Shown: positions 8,762 to 19,139 of the stretch, in pieces
How the letters are laid out: each line of letters begins with the position of its first letter
Position numbering within the stretch: the stretch's first letter is position 1
Assembly (NCBI RefSeq): GCF_001485435.1
Contig: NZ_BCMS01000001.1
Coordinates: 2,055,501 to 2,119,500 of the forward strand
Origin: Deinococcus grandis
GTDB lineage: Bacteria; Deinococcota; Deinococci; Deinococcales; Deinococcaceae
Direction of reading: 5' to 3'
Length of the DNA stretch: 64,000 nt
Position numbers and translations under genes: made by a program
Notes under the pieces: model-generated
Told to the model about the DNA's origin: nothing
Database searches by the model: none
Seen by the model: only the letters and a program-made list of their open reading frames with translations

Positions 8762-9664
8762 GTGACTGACCTGACCTTCACCTCCGCATCCCCCCCCGGA
8801 CTCGACCGGGCCGTGGCGCACTGTCAGGACGTGACGCGGGAGCACAGCAAGACCTTCTACCTGGGGTCACGCTTCTTTCCCATGGCGCAGCGCCGCGCCG
8901 TGTGGGCCGTGTACGCCGCATGCCGCGACGGTGACGACACGGTCGACGAACTCAGCGGACACGCCGCGCAGCTGGGCCTGGACCTGTGGTGGGCACGCGT
9001 GCAGGGCGCGTTCTCCGGCCGACCCGGCGACCACCCGATCGACCAGGCGCTGGCCTGGGCGGCGCGCGAGTACCCCATTCCGCTCTCGGCATTCGAGGAA
9101 CTGCACGAGGGACTGCGCATGGACCTGCGCGGGCACGAGTACCACTCCATGGCCGACCTGATCCTGTACTGCCGCCGGGTGGCGGGCGTGGTGGGCTTCA
9201 TGATCGCGCCCGTCAGCGGGTACAGCGGCGGCGAGCGCACCCTGCACGCCGCGCTGATGCTGGGGCAGGCCATGCAGCTCACGAACATCCTGCGGGACGT
9301 GGGCGAGGACCTCACGCGCGGCCGGGTGTACCTGCCCTCGGAGCTGCTGGCCGAGTTCCACGTGAGCCGCGCCGATCTGGAACGCGGCGTGGTCACCCCG
9401 GAGTACCGCGCGCTGATGCGGCACCTGAGCGCCCTGGCCCGAGAGTGGTACGCCGAGGGCCGCCAGGGCATTCCCTGCCTGCACGGCAGCGCCCGGCTGG
9501 CCGTGGCGACCGCCGCCCGCGCGTACGAGGGCATCCTGGACGACCTCGCCCGGAACGACTTCGACAATTTCGGCCGCCGCGCGCACGTGAGCGGCCCGCG
9601 CAAATTGCTGATGCTGCCGCAGGCGTGGTGGGAACTGCGCACCGCGCCCGCCCCGCTGTCCTGA
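8762..9664 (+). CDS. crtB: Phytoene synthase
   Basis: A 300-residue trans-isoprenyl diphosphate synthase that condenses two geranylgeranyl diphosphates to phytoene, the first committed step towards deinoxanthin. Both Mg-diphosphate motifs are present: DGDDTVDE at about 49-56 and DVGEDLTRGRVYLP at about 178-191. HSKTFYLGSRFFP is the usual N-terminal signature. The start is a GTG with AAAGGA seven bases upstream; no ATG is available before the conserved region. crtI follows after about 55 bases, the standard Deinococcus order. Confidence 0.95.
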   Translation: MTDLTFTSASPPGLDRAVAHCQDVTREHSKTFYLGSRFFPMAQRRAVWAVYAACRDGDDTVDELSGHAAQLGLDLWWARVQGAFSGRPGDHPIDQALAWAAREYPIPLSAFEELHEGLRMDLRGHEYHSMADLILYCRRVAGVVGFMIAPVSGYSGGERTLHAALMLGQAMQLTNILRDVGEDLTRGRVYLPSELLAEFHVSRADLERGVVTPEYRALMRHLSALAREWYAEGRQGIPCLHGSARLAVATAARAYEGILDDLARNDFDNFGRRAHVSGPRKLLMLPQAWWELRTAPAPLS

Positions 9665-9721
9665 ACCCCTGAGTCCCTGTCACGCCGCCCGCACGCCTGG
9701 GGCGGCGGGAGGTTGCCCCGA

Positions 9722-11425
<1,704 letters not shown>

Positions 11426-11428
<3 letters not shown>

Positions 11429-11563
11429 TACGTACTCCGATTGAAAGGTTTGCAAAATCTTTCAACCCGAGCGGAGCGAGTAGGAGAGAAACGGGTTCCG
11501 GACGTGGAGTTGGCAGATCGGTGGTGTTCCGATCTGTCAACGAAACAAACGGAATCCGTATGA
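11426..11563 (+). repeat. Dispersed stem-loop repeat, copy A
   Basis: Near-palindromic ends ATACGTACTCCG and CGGAATCCGTAT (10/12 complementary), flanked by TGA on both sides, the left one being the crtI stop. Inside: a hairpin TTGAAAG/CTTTCAA, the box CCGAGCGGAGCGAGT, then ACGGGTTCCGGACG. A long stem follows (GTTGGCAGATCGG with CCGATCTGTCAAC), then a GAAAC-containing bulge. Other copies are at 12844, 16171, 44660, 56838, 60793 and 60929. Confidence 0.8.
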
Positions 11564-11570
11564 GTCCAGG

Positions 11571-11624
11571 CACGTGGAAGGGGGCGACCTGCGGCTGTCC
11601 GTGCAGGTCGCCCCCTTCCACGTG
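11571..11624. terminator. Strong hairpin between crtI and the PaaK-like gene
   Basis: A perfect inverted repeat of 23 bases per arm around an eight-base loop. It lies between converging genes, so it most likely terminates both. Confidence 0.8.
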
Positions 11625-11626
11625 GG

Positions 11627-12796
11627 TCAGTGCCGCTCGTCCCGCACGCCCGGGCCCTCGTGCGTGGCGTCCACGGTCAGGTCGTCCAGACGGAACGCGA
11701 ACCGCCGCTGGAAGTCCACGCGCAGCGCCTCCAGGTCAGGGGTGTTCACACCCGGCAGCGGGGCCGCCGTGACGCCCACGCGGTCCGCGCCGCCCGGCGA
11801 CCACACGCGCAGCGTGTGGCGCGTGTGGTCCAGGCCGTGCCCGGCCAGCCAGAACGCCACCTCGCGCGGGTAGAGTTTCACGCCCTTGACCTTCAGCATG
11901 CCGCCCACGTTCCCGAACACCCCGCCGGGCAGGAACGTGCCGTCCGCGCGGCGTTCCAGGCGGGTCAGGTCTCCCGTGCGGAAGCGCAGCAGCGGCATCG
12001 CCTCGCGCGACAGGTGCGTGACGACCAGTTCGCCCCGCTCGCCGTCCGGGAGGGCCGCGCCGGTCTCCGGGTCGATCACCTCCAGGAACACCCAGTCGTC
12101 CAGTACGCGCAGGCCCAGCGCGGGGTCGGTCGTCTCGGCGGCCATCAGGCCCGCCTCGCTGCTCGCGTACACGTCCGCCGCGCGGCAGGTCACGCCGTCA
12201 CCGCTCAGGGCGTCCTGCACCCGCTCGCGCCGCCCGGCGATGCTGCTCAGCGGTTCCCCGCTGGCGAGCAGCAGCGGCACGCGCGCCCCGGCCTCGCCCA
12301 GCCGCTGCGCGAAGGACGGCGCGCAGGCCAGCACGCCCACCCCCAGGCGGCGGATGGTGTCCAGCTGCGCGTCGGTCTCGCCGGGCCCGAAGGGAATCAC
12401 GCACGCACCGAGTTCCTCCAGCGGTCCCTGGAACAGCCAGCCGCCCGCGAAGCGGTGGAATCCGAATGCGACCTGCGCGGTCACGCCTCCCGTCACGCCC
12501 GCCAGGGTCAGGGCCCGCGCGCCCGCCCGCGCGTGCCCGAGCAGGTCGGCGGGCGTGGCGTACTCGGGCAGCCAGTGCCCGCCGGGGTGCGGGGTGAGGT
12601 ACGCGCGCGTGGCGGAAGGGTGGCGCAGCTCGCCGCGCGTGAACGCCCCGGTCAGGTCCTCGCGGGTCAGGAAGGGCACGTCCGCCCAGGGGGTCCCGGC
12701 CGGGTCGGGCAGCGTGCGGTACAGCGGCAGGTCCCGCAGGCGGGCCAGGAGGTCCGGCGCGTGGGGTGGGGCGGGGGCGGGCAGGGTGACGGTCAT
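11627..12796 (-). CDS. Phenylacetate-CoA ligase-like adenylate-forming enzyme
   Basis: A 389-residue ANL-superfamily protein of PaaK type: YASSEAG at about 222-228, EVIDPETGAALPDGERGELVVTH with the FRTGD motif at about 283-287, and MLKVKGVKLYP (C-terminal hinge and lysine region) at about 305-315. The usual N-terminal SSGTTG phosphate loop is degenerate (YLTPHPGGHW, about 67-76), so substrate use may differ from true PaaK. RBS GGAGGTG. It lies downstream of the Liv/FadD operon on the same strand, separated by repeat B, which fits a carboxylic acid activation role. Confidence 0.75.
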   Translation of the reverse strand: MTVTLPAPAPPHAPDLLARLRDLPLYRTLPDPAGTPWADVPFLTREDLTGAFTRGELRHPSATRAYLTPHPGGHWLPEYATPADLLGHARAGARALTLAGVTGGVTAQVAFGFHRFAGGWLFQGPLEELGACVIPFGPGETDAQLDTIRRLGVGVLACAPSFAQRLGEAGARVPLLLASGEPLSSIAGRRERVQDALSGDGVTCRAADVYASSEAGLMAAETTDPALGLRVLDDWVFLEVIDPETGAALPDGERGELVVTHLSREAMPLLRFRTGDLTRLERRADGTFLPGGVFGNVGGMLKVKGVKLYPREVAFWLAGHGLDHTRHTLRVWSPGGADRVGVTAAPLPGVNTPDLEALRVDFQRRFAFRLDDLTVDATHEGPGVRDERH

Positions 12797-12843
12797 GCGC
12801 GGGGCACCTCCGGGATGGGGGGCGTGATCGTGGGCGGGTCATC

Positions 12844-12972
12844 TGAACTCCGGTTGAAGGGGCTGCAAAGACCGTTCAATCCGAGCGGATGCAGGCAGAG
12901 CGGGTTCCGGACGTGCAGCTGGCCATCCGGTGAAGTTCCGGACGGTCAGCGAAATACACGGAATCCGGGTCA
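12844..12972 (+). repeat. Dispersed stem-loop repeat, copy B
   Basis: Same family as copy A: ACTCCGGTTGAA, AATCCGAGCGGATGCAG, GAGCGGGTTCCGGACGTG, then the stem CTGGCCATCCGG/CCGGACGGTCAG and CGGAATCCGGG. The stem sequence differs from copy A while pairing is kept. The right end (TCA on this strand) is the TGA stop codon of livF. Confidence 0.75.
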
Positions 12973-13800
12973 CATCCAGCGTTTGCGGCGCTTGTAGCTC
13001 TTGACGTCACGGAAACTCTTGCGCTGGCCGTGCTCGGTGATGCCCAGGTAGAACTCCTTGACGTCCGGGTTGCCGGACAGCCAGGCGCTCTCGCCTTCCA
13101 TGACGATCCGGCCGCCCTCCATGACGTAGCCGTAGTCGCTGTGCCGTAGGGCGACGGTGGCGTTCTGCTCGACGACCAGGACGCTCAGGCCTTCCTCGCG
13201 GTTGATGCGGCGGACGTTCTCGAAGATCTCCGCGACGAGCATCGGGGCGAGACCCAGGCTGGGTTCGTCCAGCAGCAGCACGCGCGGGTGGGCCATCAGG
13301 GCGCGGCCGATGGCGAGCATCTGCTGCTCCCCGCCGGACGTGTAGCCCGCCTGCCGGTGGCGCAGCGTGCGCAGCTTCGGGAAGTACGTGTAGATGCGGT
13401 CCAGGTCGTCGCGCCAGCGGCCCCGGCCGAGGATCGCCCCGGCGCGCAGGTTCTCCTCGACGTTCAGGTGCTTGAACACGCGCCGTCCCTCGGGGACCTG
13501 CACGACGCCGCTCTTGACGACCTCGGTGCCGCTCAGGCCGCTCAGGGTGCGCCCGGCGAAGCGGACGGTGCCCTCGCGGATGCGGCCGTTCTCGGGCTTG
13601 AGCAGGCCCGAGATGGCGCGCAGGGTGGTGGTCTTGCCCGCGCCGTTCGTGCCGAGCAGGCTGGTGACCTGCCCGGCGCGGACGGTCAGGGACACGCCGC
13701 GCAGGACCTGCACGATGTCGTGGTACACGACCTCGACGTTGTTCACGGTCAGGTCGCCATGCGTGGCGGCCGGATTCGGGGCGGGGTGCGTGGCCGTCAT
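12970..13800 (-). CDS. livF: ABC transporter ATP-binding protein, LivF type
   Basis: A 276-residue ATPase: Walker A GTNGAGKTT at about 49-57, signature SGGEQQML, Walker B VLLLDEPS, and the short LivF C terminus extended by a basic tail KSFRDVKSYKRRKRW. It starts one base after the binding-protein stop. It is the last gene of the six-gene Liv-type operon. With LivG it powers import; the neighbouring CoA ligase suggests that the substrate is an organic acid rather than leucine. Confidence 0.88.
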   Translation of the reverse strand: MTATHPAPNPAATHGDLTVNNVEVVYHDIVQVLRGVSLTVRAGQVTSLLGTNGAGKTTTLRAISGLLKPENGRIREGTVRFAGRTLSGLSGTEVVKSGVVQVPEGRRVFKHLNVEENLRAGAILGRGRWRDDLDRIYTYFPKLRTLRHRQAGYTSGGEQQMLAIGRALMAHPRVLLLDEPSLGLAPMLVAEIFENVRRINREEGLSVLVVEQNATVALRHSDYGYVMEGGRIVMEGESAWLSGNPDVKEFYLGITEHGQRKSFRDVKSYKRRKRWM

Positions 13801-13801
13801 G

Positions 13802-14986
13802 TCACTTCAGGGGGTGCACGAGGGGGAAGATCGCGCTGCGCTGCGCGCCGGTGATCGCCTTGAAGTTCCCGGTGCTGTCGGCCTGCAACAGGCGCAGGCT
13901 CTCGGCGCCGATGTGGTCCTTGGCGCTGAACGTGACGGGCCCGACCGTGAAGCCCGGGTTGAACGCGCGGCTGCCGGTCATGGAGGTGATGCCCTTGTAC
14001 ACCCCGGCGGCGCTGGGGTCCTTGCTGCGGCGGATCGCCTCGATGGCGATGCTGGCGGCCAGCATGCCGCTGGTGTAGTGCACGCTGCGGATCGTGTCGG
14101 GCTTGCGGTTGTTCGCCGCGCCGATCTTCTTCACGAGCTGGATGCCGGGTTTGTCGGCCTCGTCGAACATGTAGTAGCTGGTCGCCCAGATGAAGTTGTT
14201 CGCGGCGTCCCCGGCCAGGCGGGTCAGGTCCTCGCCGCCCGTGTAGTGCGCGCCCATGAACTGCATCTTGCCCAGGAGGTTCAGGCGTTTGGCGTCCTTG
14301 AGGATGTTCGCGACCGGTCCGGCGGTGTTCTGGTTCAGGACGTACTTCACGCCGGCGGACTCGAAGCGTTTGAGCAGGGCGGTGTTGTCGAGGTTGTTCC
14401 CGCCGACCTCCTGCACGTCCACGATCTGCACGCCGAGGCGCTGCGCGGCCTTGCGGACGTCGTCCACCGGGGCGCGGCCGAAGGGGCTGGGATTGACGAC
14501 CAGCGCGATCTTCGCGCCGCGGTCCTTCTTCGCGACGTACTCGACGAGGCTCACGAGCTGCTCGGAGTACGAGCTGATCGGCAGGAAGATGTACTGGCTG
14601 TCGGCGCCGTCCACGTTCCCGATGTGGTAGCTGCCGGGCAGGGTGGGCACCTTGACTTCCTGGATGGTGCTCTTGAGTTGCAGGGTGCCGCCCGTGGAGT
14701 ACCCGAGGAACGCACTGGCGTTCATGTTCCCGACGTAGTCCTCGAAGTTCCGCTGGGTGTTGGCGTTGTTGTACTGGTCGTCGCGGACCACGCAGTTGAG
14801 TTTGATGCCGGGCAGGGTGTTCTGGCTGACGGCGTAGCGGCAGTAGTCCTCGACTCCGGCGGCGTAGCTGGCGCCCGCGTCGCTGGTGGGGCCGGTGATC
14901 GCGCCGGACCAGCCGATGGTGGCGGTCTTCTGCGCGGCGGCGAGGCTGAGGGTCAGCAGGGCGGACAGGGCGGCAGCTCGTTTCAT
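13802..14986 (-). CDS. livK: Periplasmic binding protein, LivK/LivJ type
   Basis: A 394-residue type I periplasmic binding protein. The signal peptide is MKRAAALSALLTLSLAAA followed by QKTATIGWSGAITGPTSDAG, the usual first strand and ligand loop. NPSPFGRAPVDDVRKAA marks the second lobe and NTAAGPVANI the hinge side. RBS GGAGG 7 bases before the ATG. It is placed after both permeases instead of first in the operon. The ligand cannot be predicted from the sequence. Confidence 0.88.
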   Translation of the reverse strand: MKRAAALSALLTLSLAAAQKTATIGWSGAITGPTSDAGASYAAGVEDYCRYAVSQNTLPGIKLNCVVRDDQYNNANTQRNFEDYVGNMNASAFLGYSTGGTLQLKSTIQEVKVPTLPGSYHIGNVDGADSQYIFLPISSYSEQLVSLVEYVAKKDRGAKIALVVNPSPFGRAPVDDVRKAAQRLGVQIVDVQEVGGNNLDNTALLKRFESAGVKYVLNQNTAGPVANILKDAKRLNLLGKMQFMGAHYTGGEDLTRLAGDAANNFIWATSYYMFDEADKPGIQLVKKIGAANNRKPDTIRSVHYTSGMLAASIAIEAIRRSKDPSAAGVYKGITSMTGSRAFNPGFTVGPVTFSAKDHIGAESLRLLQADSTGNFKAITGAQRSAIFPLVHPLK

Positions 14987-15070
14987 GGTGAAACCTCCGT
15001 GGGGGGCTGGGGTCGAGGCTGGGGGGCGGGAGTGGCGTTTCGGGCGGCCCGGCGGGGGGGCGTAGGGGGG

Positions 15071-16150
15071 TCAGAATTTGAACGGCCAGCGTTTGAAGTA
15101 CAGGCGGGTCAGGCGCCACCAGTTCGCCAGGCCGCGCGGTTCGAACATCAGGAACAGCACGATGGCCATCCCGAACGAGAACGGGCGCAGCGCGGACGCG
15201 ACGTCCACGCCCTCGGCGAACGCCGTGACGCGGCCCAGCAGGGCGCTCTGACTCAGGAGTTCCACGCCCCGGTCGAGACCCACGATGAACAGCGGTCCCA
15301 GGAACGAGCCGGGCAGGCTGCCCAGGCCGCCCACGATGGCCATGGCGAGCAGTTTCACGGACAGGCCCAGGCTGTAGTCCTCGATCACGGCGCCCTTCTG
15401 GAAGTACATGAACAGCCCCCCGGCCACCCCGGCGTAGAACGAGCCGATCAGGAACGCCGTGAGTTTGGCGCGGCCCGGGTGGATGCCCATGGCGGCGGCG
15501 GCACGGTCGTTGTCGCGCACGGCGATCATGGCGCGGCCGTGACGGGTGCGCAGCACGTTGCGCCACAGCAGCGCCAGGCTGATCAGGACCGGGAGGCTCA
15601 CGAGGTACCAGAAGACGTTGTGGTTCAGGAAGGAGTCCTTCACGCCGAACGCCTGCGGGGTGGGGGGTTTGATCACGCCGCCCTGTTCGAGCAGCGGCGT
15701 GTGCCCCACGCCCCACTCGAAGATGATCTGGAAGGCCAGCGTGGCGATCGCGAGGTACAGGTACTTCAGGCGCAGGCTGGGCAGCCCGACGAGCGTGCCG
15801 ATCAGGGCGCCCGCCACGCCGCCCAGCGGGATCGCCAGGTAGAACGGGAGGTTCAGGCGGGTGGCGGCCAGCGCGGTGGCGTACGCGCCGACGCCCATGA
15901 ACGCGCCCTGCCCGATGTTGATCAGGCCGGTGTAACCGGTGGTGACGTTCAGGCCGATCACGGCGACGCTGAAGATCACGATCTGCGTCAGGTACGGGAA
16001 CCACGCGCGGGGCAGGATCAGCGGCAGGGCGAACAGCGCGGCGATGAGCAGCAGCAGGCTGAGCTGTTCGGCGTACGTGGCGAAGATCGTCTGGTCCTGC
16101 GCGTACCGCACGCGGTAGTTGCCGGTCTGGGTGAAGCGGGAGGCGGGCAT
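15071..16150 (-). CDS. livM: ABC transporter permease, LivM type
   Basis: A 359-residue membrane protein with eight or more helices and the LivM signature GYTGLINIGQGAFMGVGAYATAL (residues about 72-94), then AVRDNDRAAAAMGIHPGRAKLTAF, the loop that contacts the ATPase. It pairs with LivH. A 149-base gap holding repeat C separates it from livH, and its ribosome binding site lies inside one copy of a 12-base duplication. Confidence 0.9.
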   Translation of the reverse strand: MPASRFTQTGNYRVRYAQDQTIFATYAEQLSLLLLIAALFALPLILPRAWFPYLTQIVIFSVAVIGLNVTTGYTGLINIGQGAFMGVGAYATALAATRLNLPFYLAIPLGGVAGALIGTLVGLPSLRLKYLYLAIATLAFQIIFEWGVGHTPLLEQGGVIKPPTPQAFGVKDSFLNHNVFWYLVSLPVLISLALLWRNVLRTRHGRAMIAVRDNDRAAAAMGIHPGRAKLTAFLIGSFYAGVAGGLFMYFQKGAVIEDYSLGLSVKLLAMAIVGGLGSLPGSFLGPLFIVGLDRGVELLSQSALLGRVTAFAEGVDVASALRPFSFGMAIVLFLMFEPRGLANWWRLTRLYFKRWPFKF

Positions 16151-16158
16151 GTCAGCGG

Positions 16159-16296
16159 TGCTCCTGGGGCATATGCCGTAAAGACCTGTCGCTTACGGCC
16201 GAGCGGAGCGAGTGGAATTGAGTGAGCAGGGCGGAGAATGGAGGCATCAGGAATTTCATTTCCTGATGCTGTAATTCGGAGAACTGCTCCTGGGGC
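16159..16296 (-). repeat. Stem-loop repeat copy C with 12-base flanking duplication
   Basis: TGCTCCTGGGGC occurs at 16159-16170 and again at 16285-16296. Between them lie a hairpin CCGTAA/TTACGG, the family box CCGAGCGGAGCGAGT, and a perfect ten-base hairpin GCATCAGGAA/TTCCTGATGC. On the minus strand the duplicated sequence holds AGGAG, the livM ribosome binding site. The structure reads as an insertion into the livH-livM spacer. Confidence 0.7.
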
Positions 16297-16299
16297 GCG

Positions 16300-17202
16300 T
16301 TACACACGTTCGATCTCCTTGGTGCCGAACAGGCCGTAGGGGCGCAGCAGCAGCACGATGAGCAGCACGATGAACGGGAAGACGTCGCGGGTGCCGCCGC
16401 CCGGCACGAGGCCGTCGAGGTACCCGGCGGCGAGGTTTTCCAGCACGCCGATCAGGATGCCGCCCACGATGGCGCCCAGGACGCTGTCGAGGCCGCCGAG
16501 AATCACGACCGGGAAGACCTTCAGGCCGATGCCGGCCAGTCCGGTGAGGGTCAGGCCGCTCATGAGGCCCAGGATGACCCCGGCGGCGGCGGCGGTCAGG
16601 CCCGCGAAGGCCCACGCGAGGGCGAAGACGCGCTCGACGCTGGTGCCGACGGACATGGCGGCCATCTGGTCGTCAGCGACGGCGCGCATGGTGATGCCCA
16701 TGGTGCTGCGGTTGAAGAAGTACGTGAAGCCGCCCAGCAGCGCCAGCGCGGCGAGCACCCCGGCCAGTTGCACGCGGGACAGTTGCGTGCCGAGCAGGTC
16801 GATGCCGGCGCCGCTCAGTGCGGCGGGCGTGGTGAAGCTGAAGTTGCCCGCGCCGTAGGGCGTGAGGTGCAGCAGGCCGTCGACGACGCTGGCCAGTCCG
16901 ATGGTGACCATGATGACGCTGATGATCGGTTCGCCCACCATGCGGCGCAGGAACACCCGTTCGATCAGCATGCCCAGCGCGAACGTGGCGAGCATGGCGA
17001 GCAGGCCCGCCAGCCAGAAGTTCATGCCGGACTGGGTCAGGGCGAAGGCGATGAACGCGCCGGTGGCGATCACCTGCCCGTGGGCGAAGTTGATGACGCG
17101 GCTGGACTTGTAGATCAGCACGAAGCCCAGCGCGGCCAGCGCGTAGATGCTGCCGATCACGACGCCGGCGAGCAGCAGTTGCGGGAGCAGGTCGAGGTTC
17201 AT
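16300..17202 (-). CDS. livH: ABC transporter permease, LivH type
   Basis: A 300-residue protein with about eight helices. The LivH signature INFAHGQVIATGAFIAF is at about 36-52 and MRAVADDQMAAMSVGTSVERV (the EAA-like coupling loop) at about 190-210. The long frame extends upstream into the CoA ligase, but the start at 17202 overlaps the ligase stop by four bases and matches the family's first helix (LLLAGVVIGSIYALAALG). Confidence 0.92.
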   Translation of the reverse strand: MNLDLLPQLLLAGVVIGSIYALAALGFVLIYKSSRVINFAHGQVIATGAFIAFALTQSGMNFWLAGLLAMLATFALGMLIERVFLRRMVGEPIISVIMVTIGLASVVDGLLHLTPYGAGNFSFTTPAALSGAGIDLLGTQLSRVQLAGVLAALALLGGFTYFFNRSTMGITMRAVADDQMAAMSVGTSVERVFALAWAFAGLTAAAAGVILGLMSGLTLTGLAGIGLKVFPVVILGGLDSVLGAIVGGILIGVLENLAAGYLDGLVPGGGTRDVFPFIVLLIVLLLRPYGLFGTKEIERV

Positions 17203-19139
17203 GCGGTCACCTGCCGCGCGTGGGGCGCGGTCACCGGGGCGGGGGGGTCGGCGCGGTGGATCTGCACGTCGGTGTCCACGTGTTGTTCCTGGCCGTCCTG
17301 GTAGCGGAAGGTGGCGTGGACGCGCACCTGCTGGCTGCCGTCGTACAGCGCGTCCACGATGGGGGCGTACTTGGTGCGGATGGCGGCGCGGCGGACCTTG
17401 CCGGTGCGGGTGAGTTCGTCGTCGTCCGCGTCGAGCAGCTTGTACAGCAGCACGAAGCGCCGCACGCGTTCGTGCTCTTCGAGCAGGGCGTTGATGCCCG
17501 CGACTTCCTTGCGGATCAGGTCGGCGACTTCGGGTTTGCTGCTCAGGTCCATGTAGGTGGTGTACGCGAGGCGGTGGCGTTCGGCCCACTGCCCGGCGGT
17601 GAGCGGATCGACGTTCAGGAAGGCGGTCACGTCGTCCTGTCCGTCGCCGAACACGACGGCTTCCTTGATGTACGGGCTGAATTTCAGGCGGTTCTCGATG
17701 TACTGCGGGCTGAAGGTCTCGCCGCCCGCGGCGTGCATGACGTCCGACAGGCGGTCGATGACGACGAGGTGCCCTTCGGGGGTCAGGCGGCCCGCGTCGC
17801 CGGAGTGCAGCCAGCCGTCCCGGATGGTGTCGGCGGTGGCGTCGGCTTTCTTGTAGTAGCCCTGGCACACGGCGGGGCTGCGGGAGAGGATCTCGCCGGT
17901 GTCGCTGATGCGGCACTCGCCGCCCGGGAGGGGCAGGCCGACGGTGTCGAAGCGGACGTCCCCGTCGCGGTGGACGTACGCGATGCCGATGTTCTCGGTC
18001 TGTCCGTAGATCTGTTTCAGGTTCACGCCCAGCCCGTGGTAGAAGCGGAACACATCCGGGCCGAGGGCCGCGCCGCCGGTGTAGGCGTGCTTCAGGCGCA
18101 GCAGGCCCAGCTGGTCGAGCAGCGGGCGGGTCAGCGCGTGGTACGCGACGAAGCGTTTCAGGGCGGCCAGCCCGGTGGGGCGCTTGCCGCGCAGGCTGGC
18201 GTCGGCGGCGTCGGTGCTCCAGCGCAGCAGGGTGCGGTACGCGGCGCGGTTCAGCGGGTAGGATTCCTGCACGCGGATGAACACCTGGCTCTGCAGCCCT
18301 TCCCAGATGCGGGGCGGGGCGAACATGAAGTGCGGGCCGATCTCGACGAGGTCGTGCATGGCGGTGTGGCTACTCTCGGGGAAGTTCACGGTGACGCCGT
18401 TGGCGAGTGCCACGCCGACGGTCATCATCTGCTCGCCGATCCACGCCATCGGCAGGAAGCTCAGGTAGTCCTGCCCGGCCCGGAAGCCCTCGACCTGCCC
18501 GAGGGACTGGCCCATGAACAGCAGGTTGCGGTGGCTGAGCATGGCGGCCTTGGGCTGGCCGGTGGTGCCGCTGGTGAGGCTGAAGTGGCACACGTCGTCC
18601 GGGTGGCCCTGGGCGGATTCGCGGGCGTAGTGGTCGTCGGGTTGCGCGCGGCCCAGGGCGAGCAGGTCGTCGAAGGTCATGATCCAGTCGTCCCCGGCGT
18701 GTTTGCTCATGCCGCGCGGGTCCTCCACGATCACGTGCCGGACCTGGCCGAGCGCGGCGCGGCGTTCCAGGAGTTTGTCCACCTGTTCCTCGTCCTCGCA
18801 CAGGACGACGCTGGCGTCGGTGTAGGTCAGGACGTACTCGACCTCGGCGGCGACGCTGGTGTGGTACACGCCGACGCTGATCGCGCCGAGGGCCTGGGCG
18901 CCCAGTTCGGTGTAGGCCCACGCGGGGATGTTCTCGGCGATGATGGCGACCTTGTCGCCGCGCCGGACGCCCAGGGCGTGCAGGCCGGCGGCGACCTCGC
19001 GGGCGCGTTCGTGGTACGCGGCGTAGGTGGTTTCCTGCCAGATGCCCAGCTGCTTGTGGCGCAGCGCGACGGCGTCCGGGGTGTCGTGGGCGCGCCGGGC
19101 GAGCAGCTGCGGGAGGGTCAGGGTGGTGACGTCGGTCAT
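17199..19139 (-). CDS. Long-chain type acyl-CoA synthetase in the Liv operon
   Basis: A 646-residue AMP-forming ligase: P-loop SLTSGTTGQPKAAMLSH at about 192-208, YGQTENIGIAY (A5), GWLHSGDAG and the hinge VVIDRLSDVMHAAGGETFSP at about 465-485. It is coupled by four-base overlaps to livG before it and livH after it. Such ligases inside Liv-type operons occur in several phyla and argue that the importer brings in a carboxylic acid which is trapped as a CoA thioester. The chain type (fatty or aromatic) is open. Confidence 0.88.
   Translation of the reverse strand: MTDVTTLTLPQLLARRAHDTPDAVALRHKQLGIWQETTYAAYHERAREVAAGLHALGVRRGDKVAIIAENIPAWAYTELGAQALGAISVGVYHTSVAAEVEYVLTYTDASVVLCEDEEQVDKLLERRAALGQVRHVIVEDPRGMSKHAGDDWIMTFDDLLALGRAQPDDHYARESAQGHPDDVCHFSLTSGTTGQPKAAMLSHRNLLFMGQSLGQVEGFRAGQDYLSFLPMAWIGEQMMTVGVALANGVTVNFPESSHTAMHDLVEIGPHFMFAPPRIWEGLQSQVFIRVQESYPLNRAAYRTLLRWSTDAADASLRGKRPTGLAALKRFVAYHALTRPLLDQLGLLRLKHAYTGGAALGPDVFRFYHGLGVNLKQIYGQTENIGIAYVHRDGDVRFDTVGLPLPGGECRISDTGEILSRSPAVCQGYYKKADATADTIRDGWLHSGDAGRLTPEGHLVVIDRLSDVMHAAGGETFSPQYIENRLKFSPYIKEAVVFGDGQDDVTAFLNVDPLTAGQWAERHRLAYTTYMDLSSKPEVADLIRKEVAGINALLEEHERVRRFVLLYKLLDADDDELTRTGKVRRAAIRTKYAPIVDALYDGSQQVRVHATFRYQDGQEQHVDTDVQIHRADPPAPVTAPHARQVTA

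Noticed and set aside
13394..16225. A 943-codon plus-strand frame across livF, livK and livM
   Set aside because: Antisense shadow: low-complexity text, no start site, and three conserved genes on the other strand.
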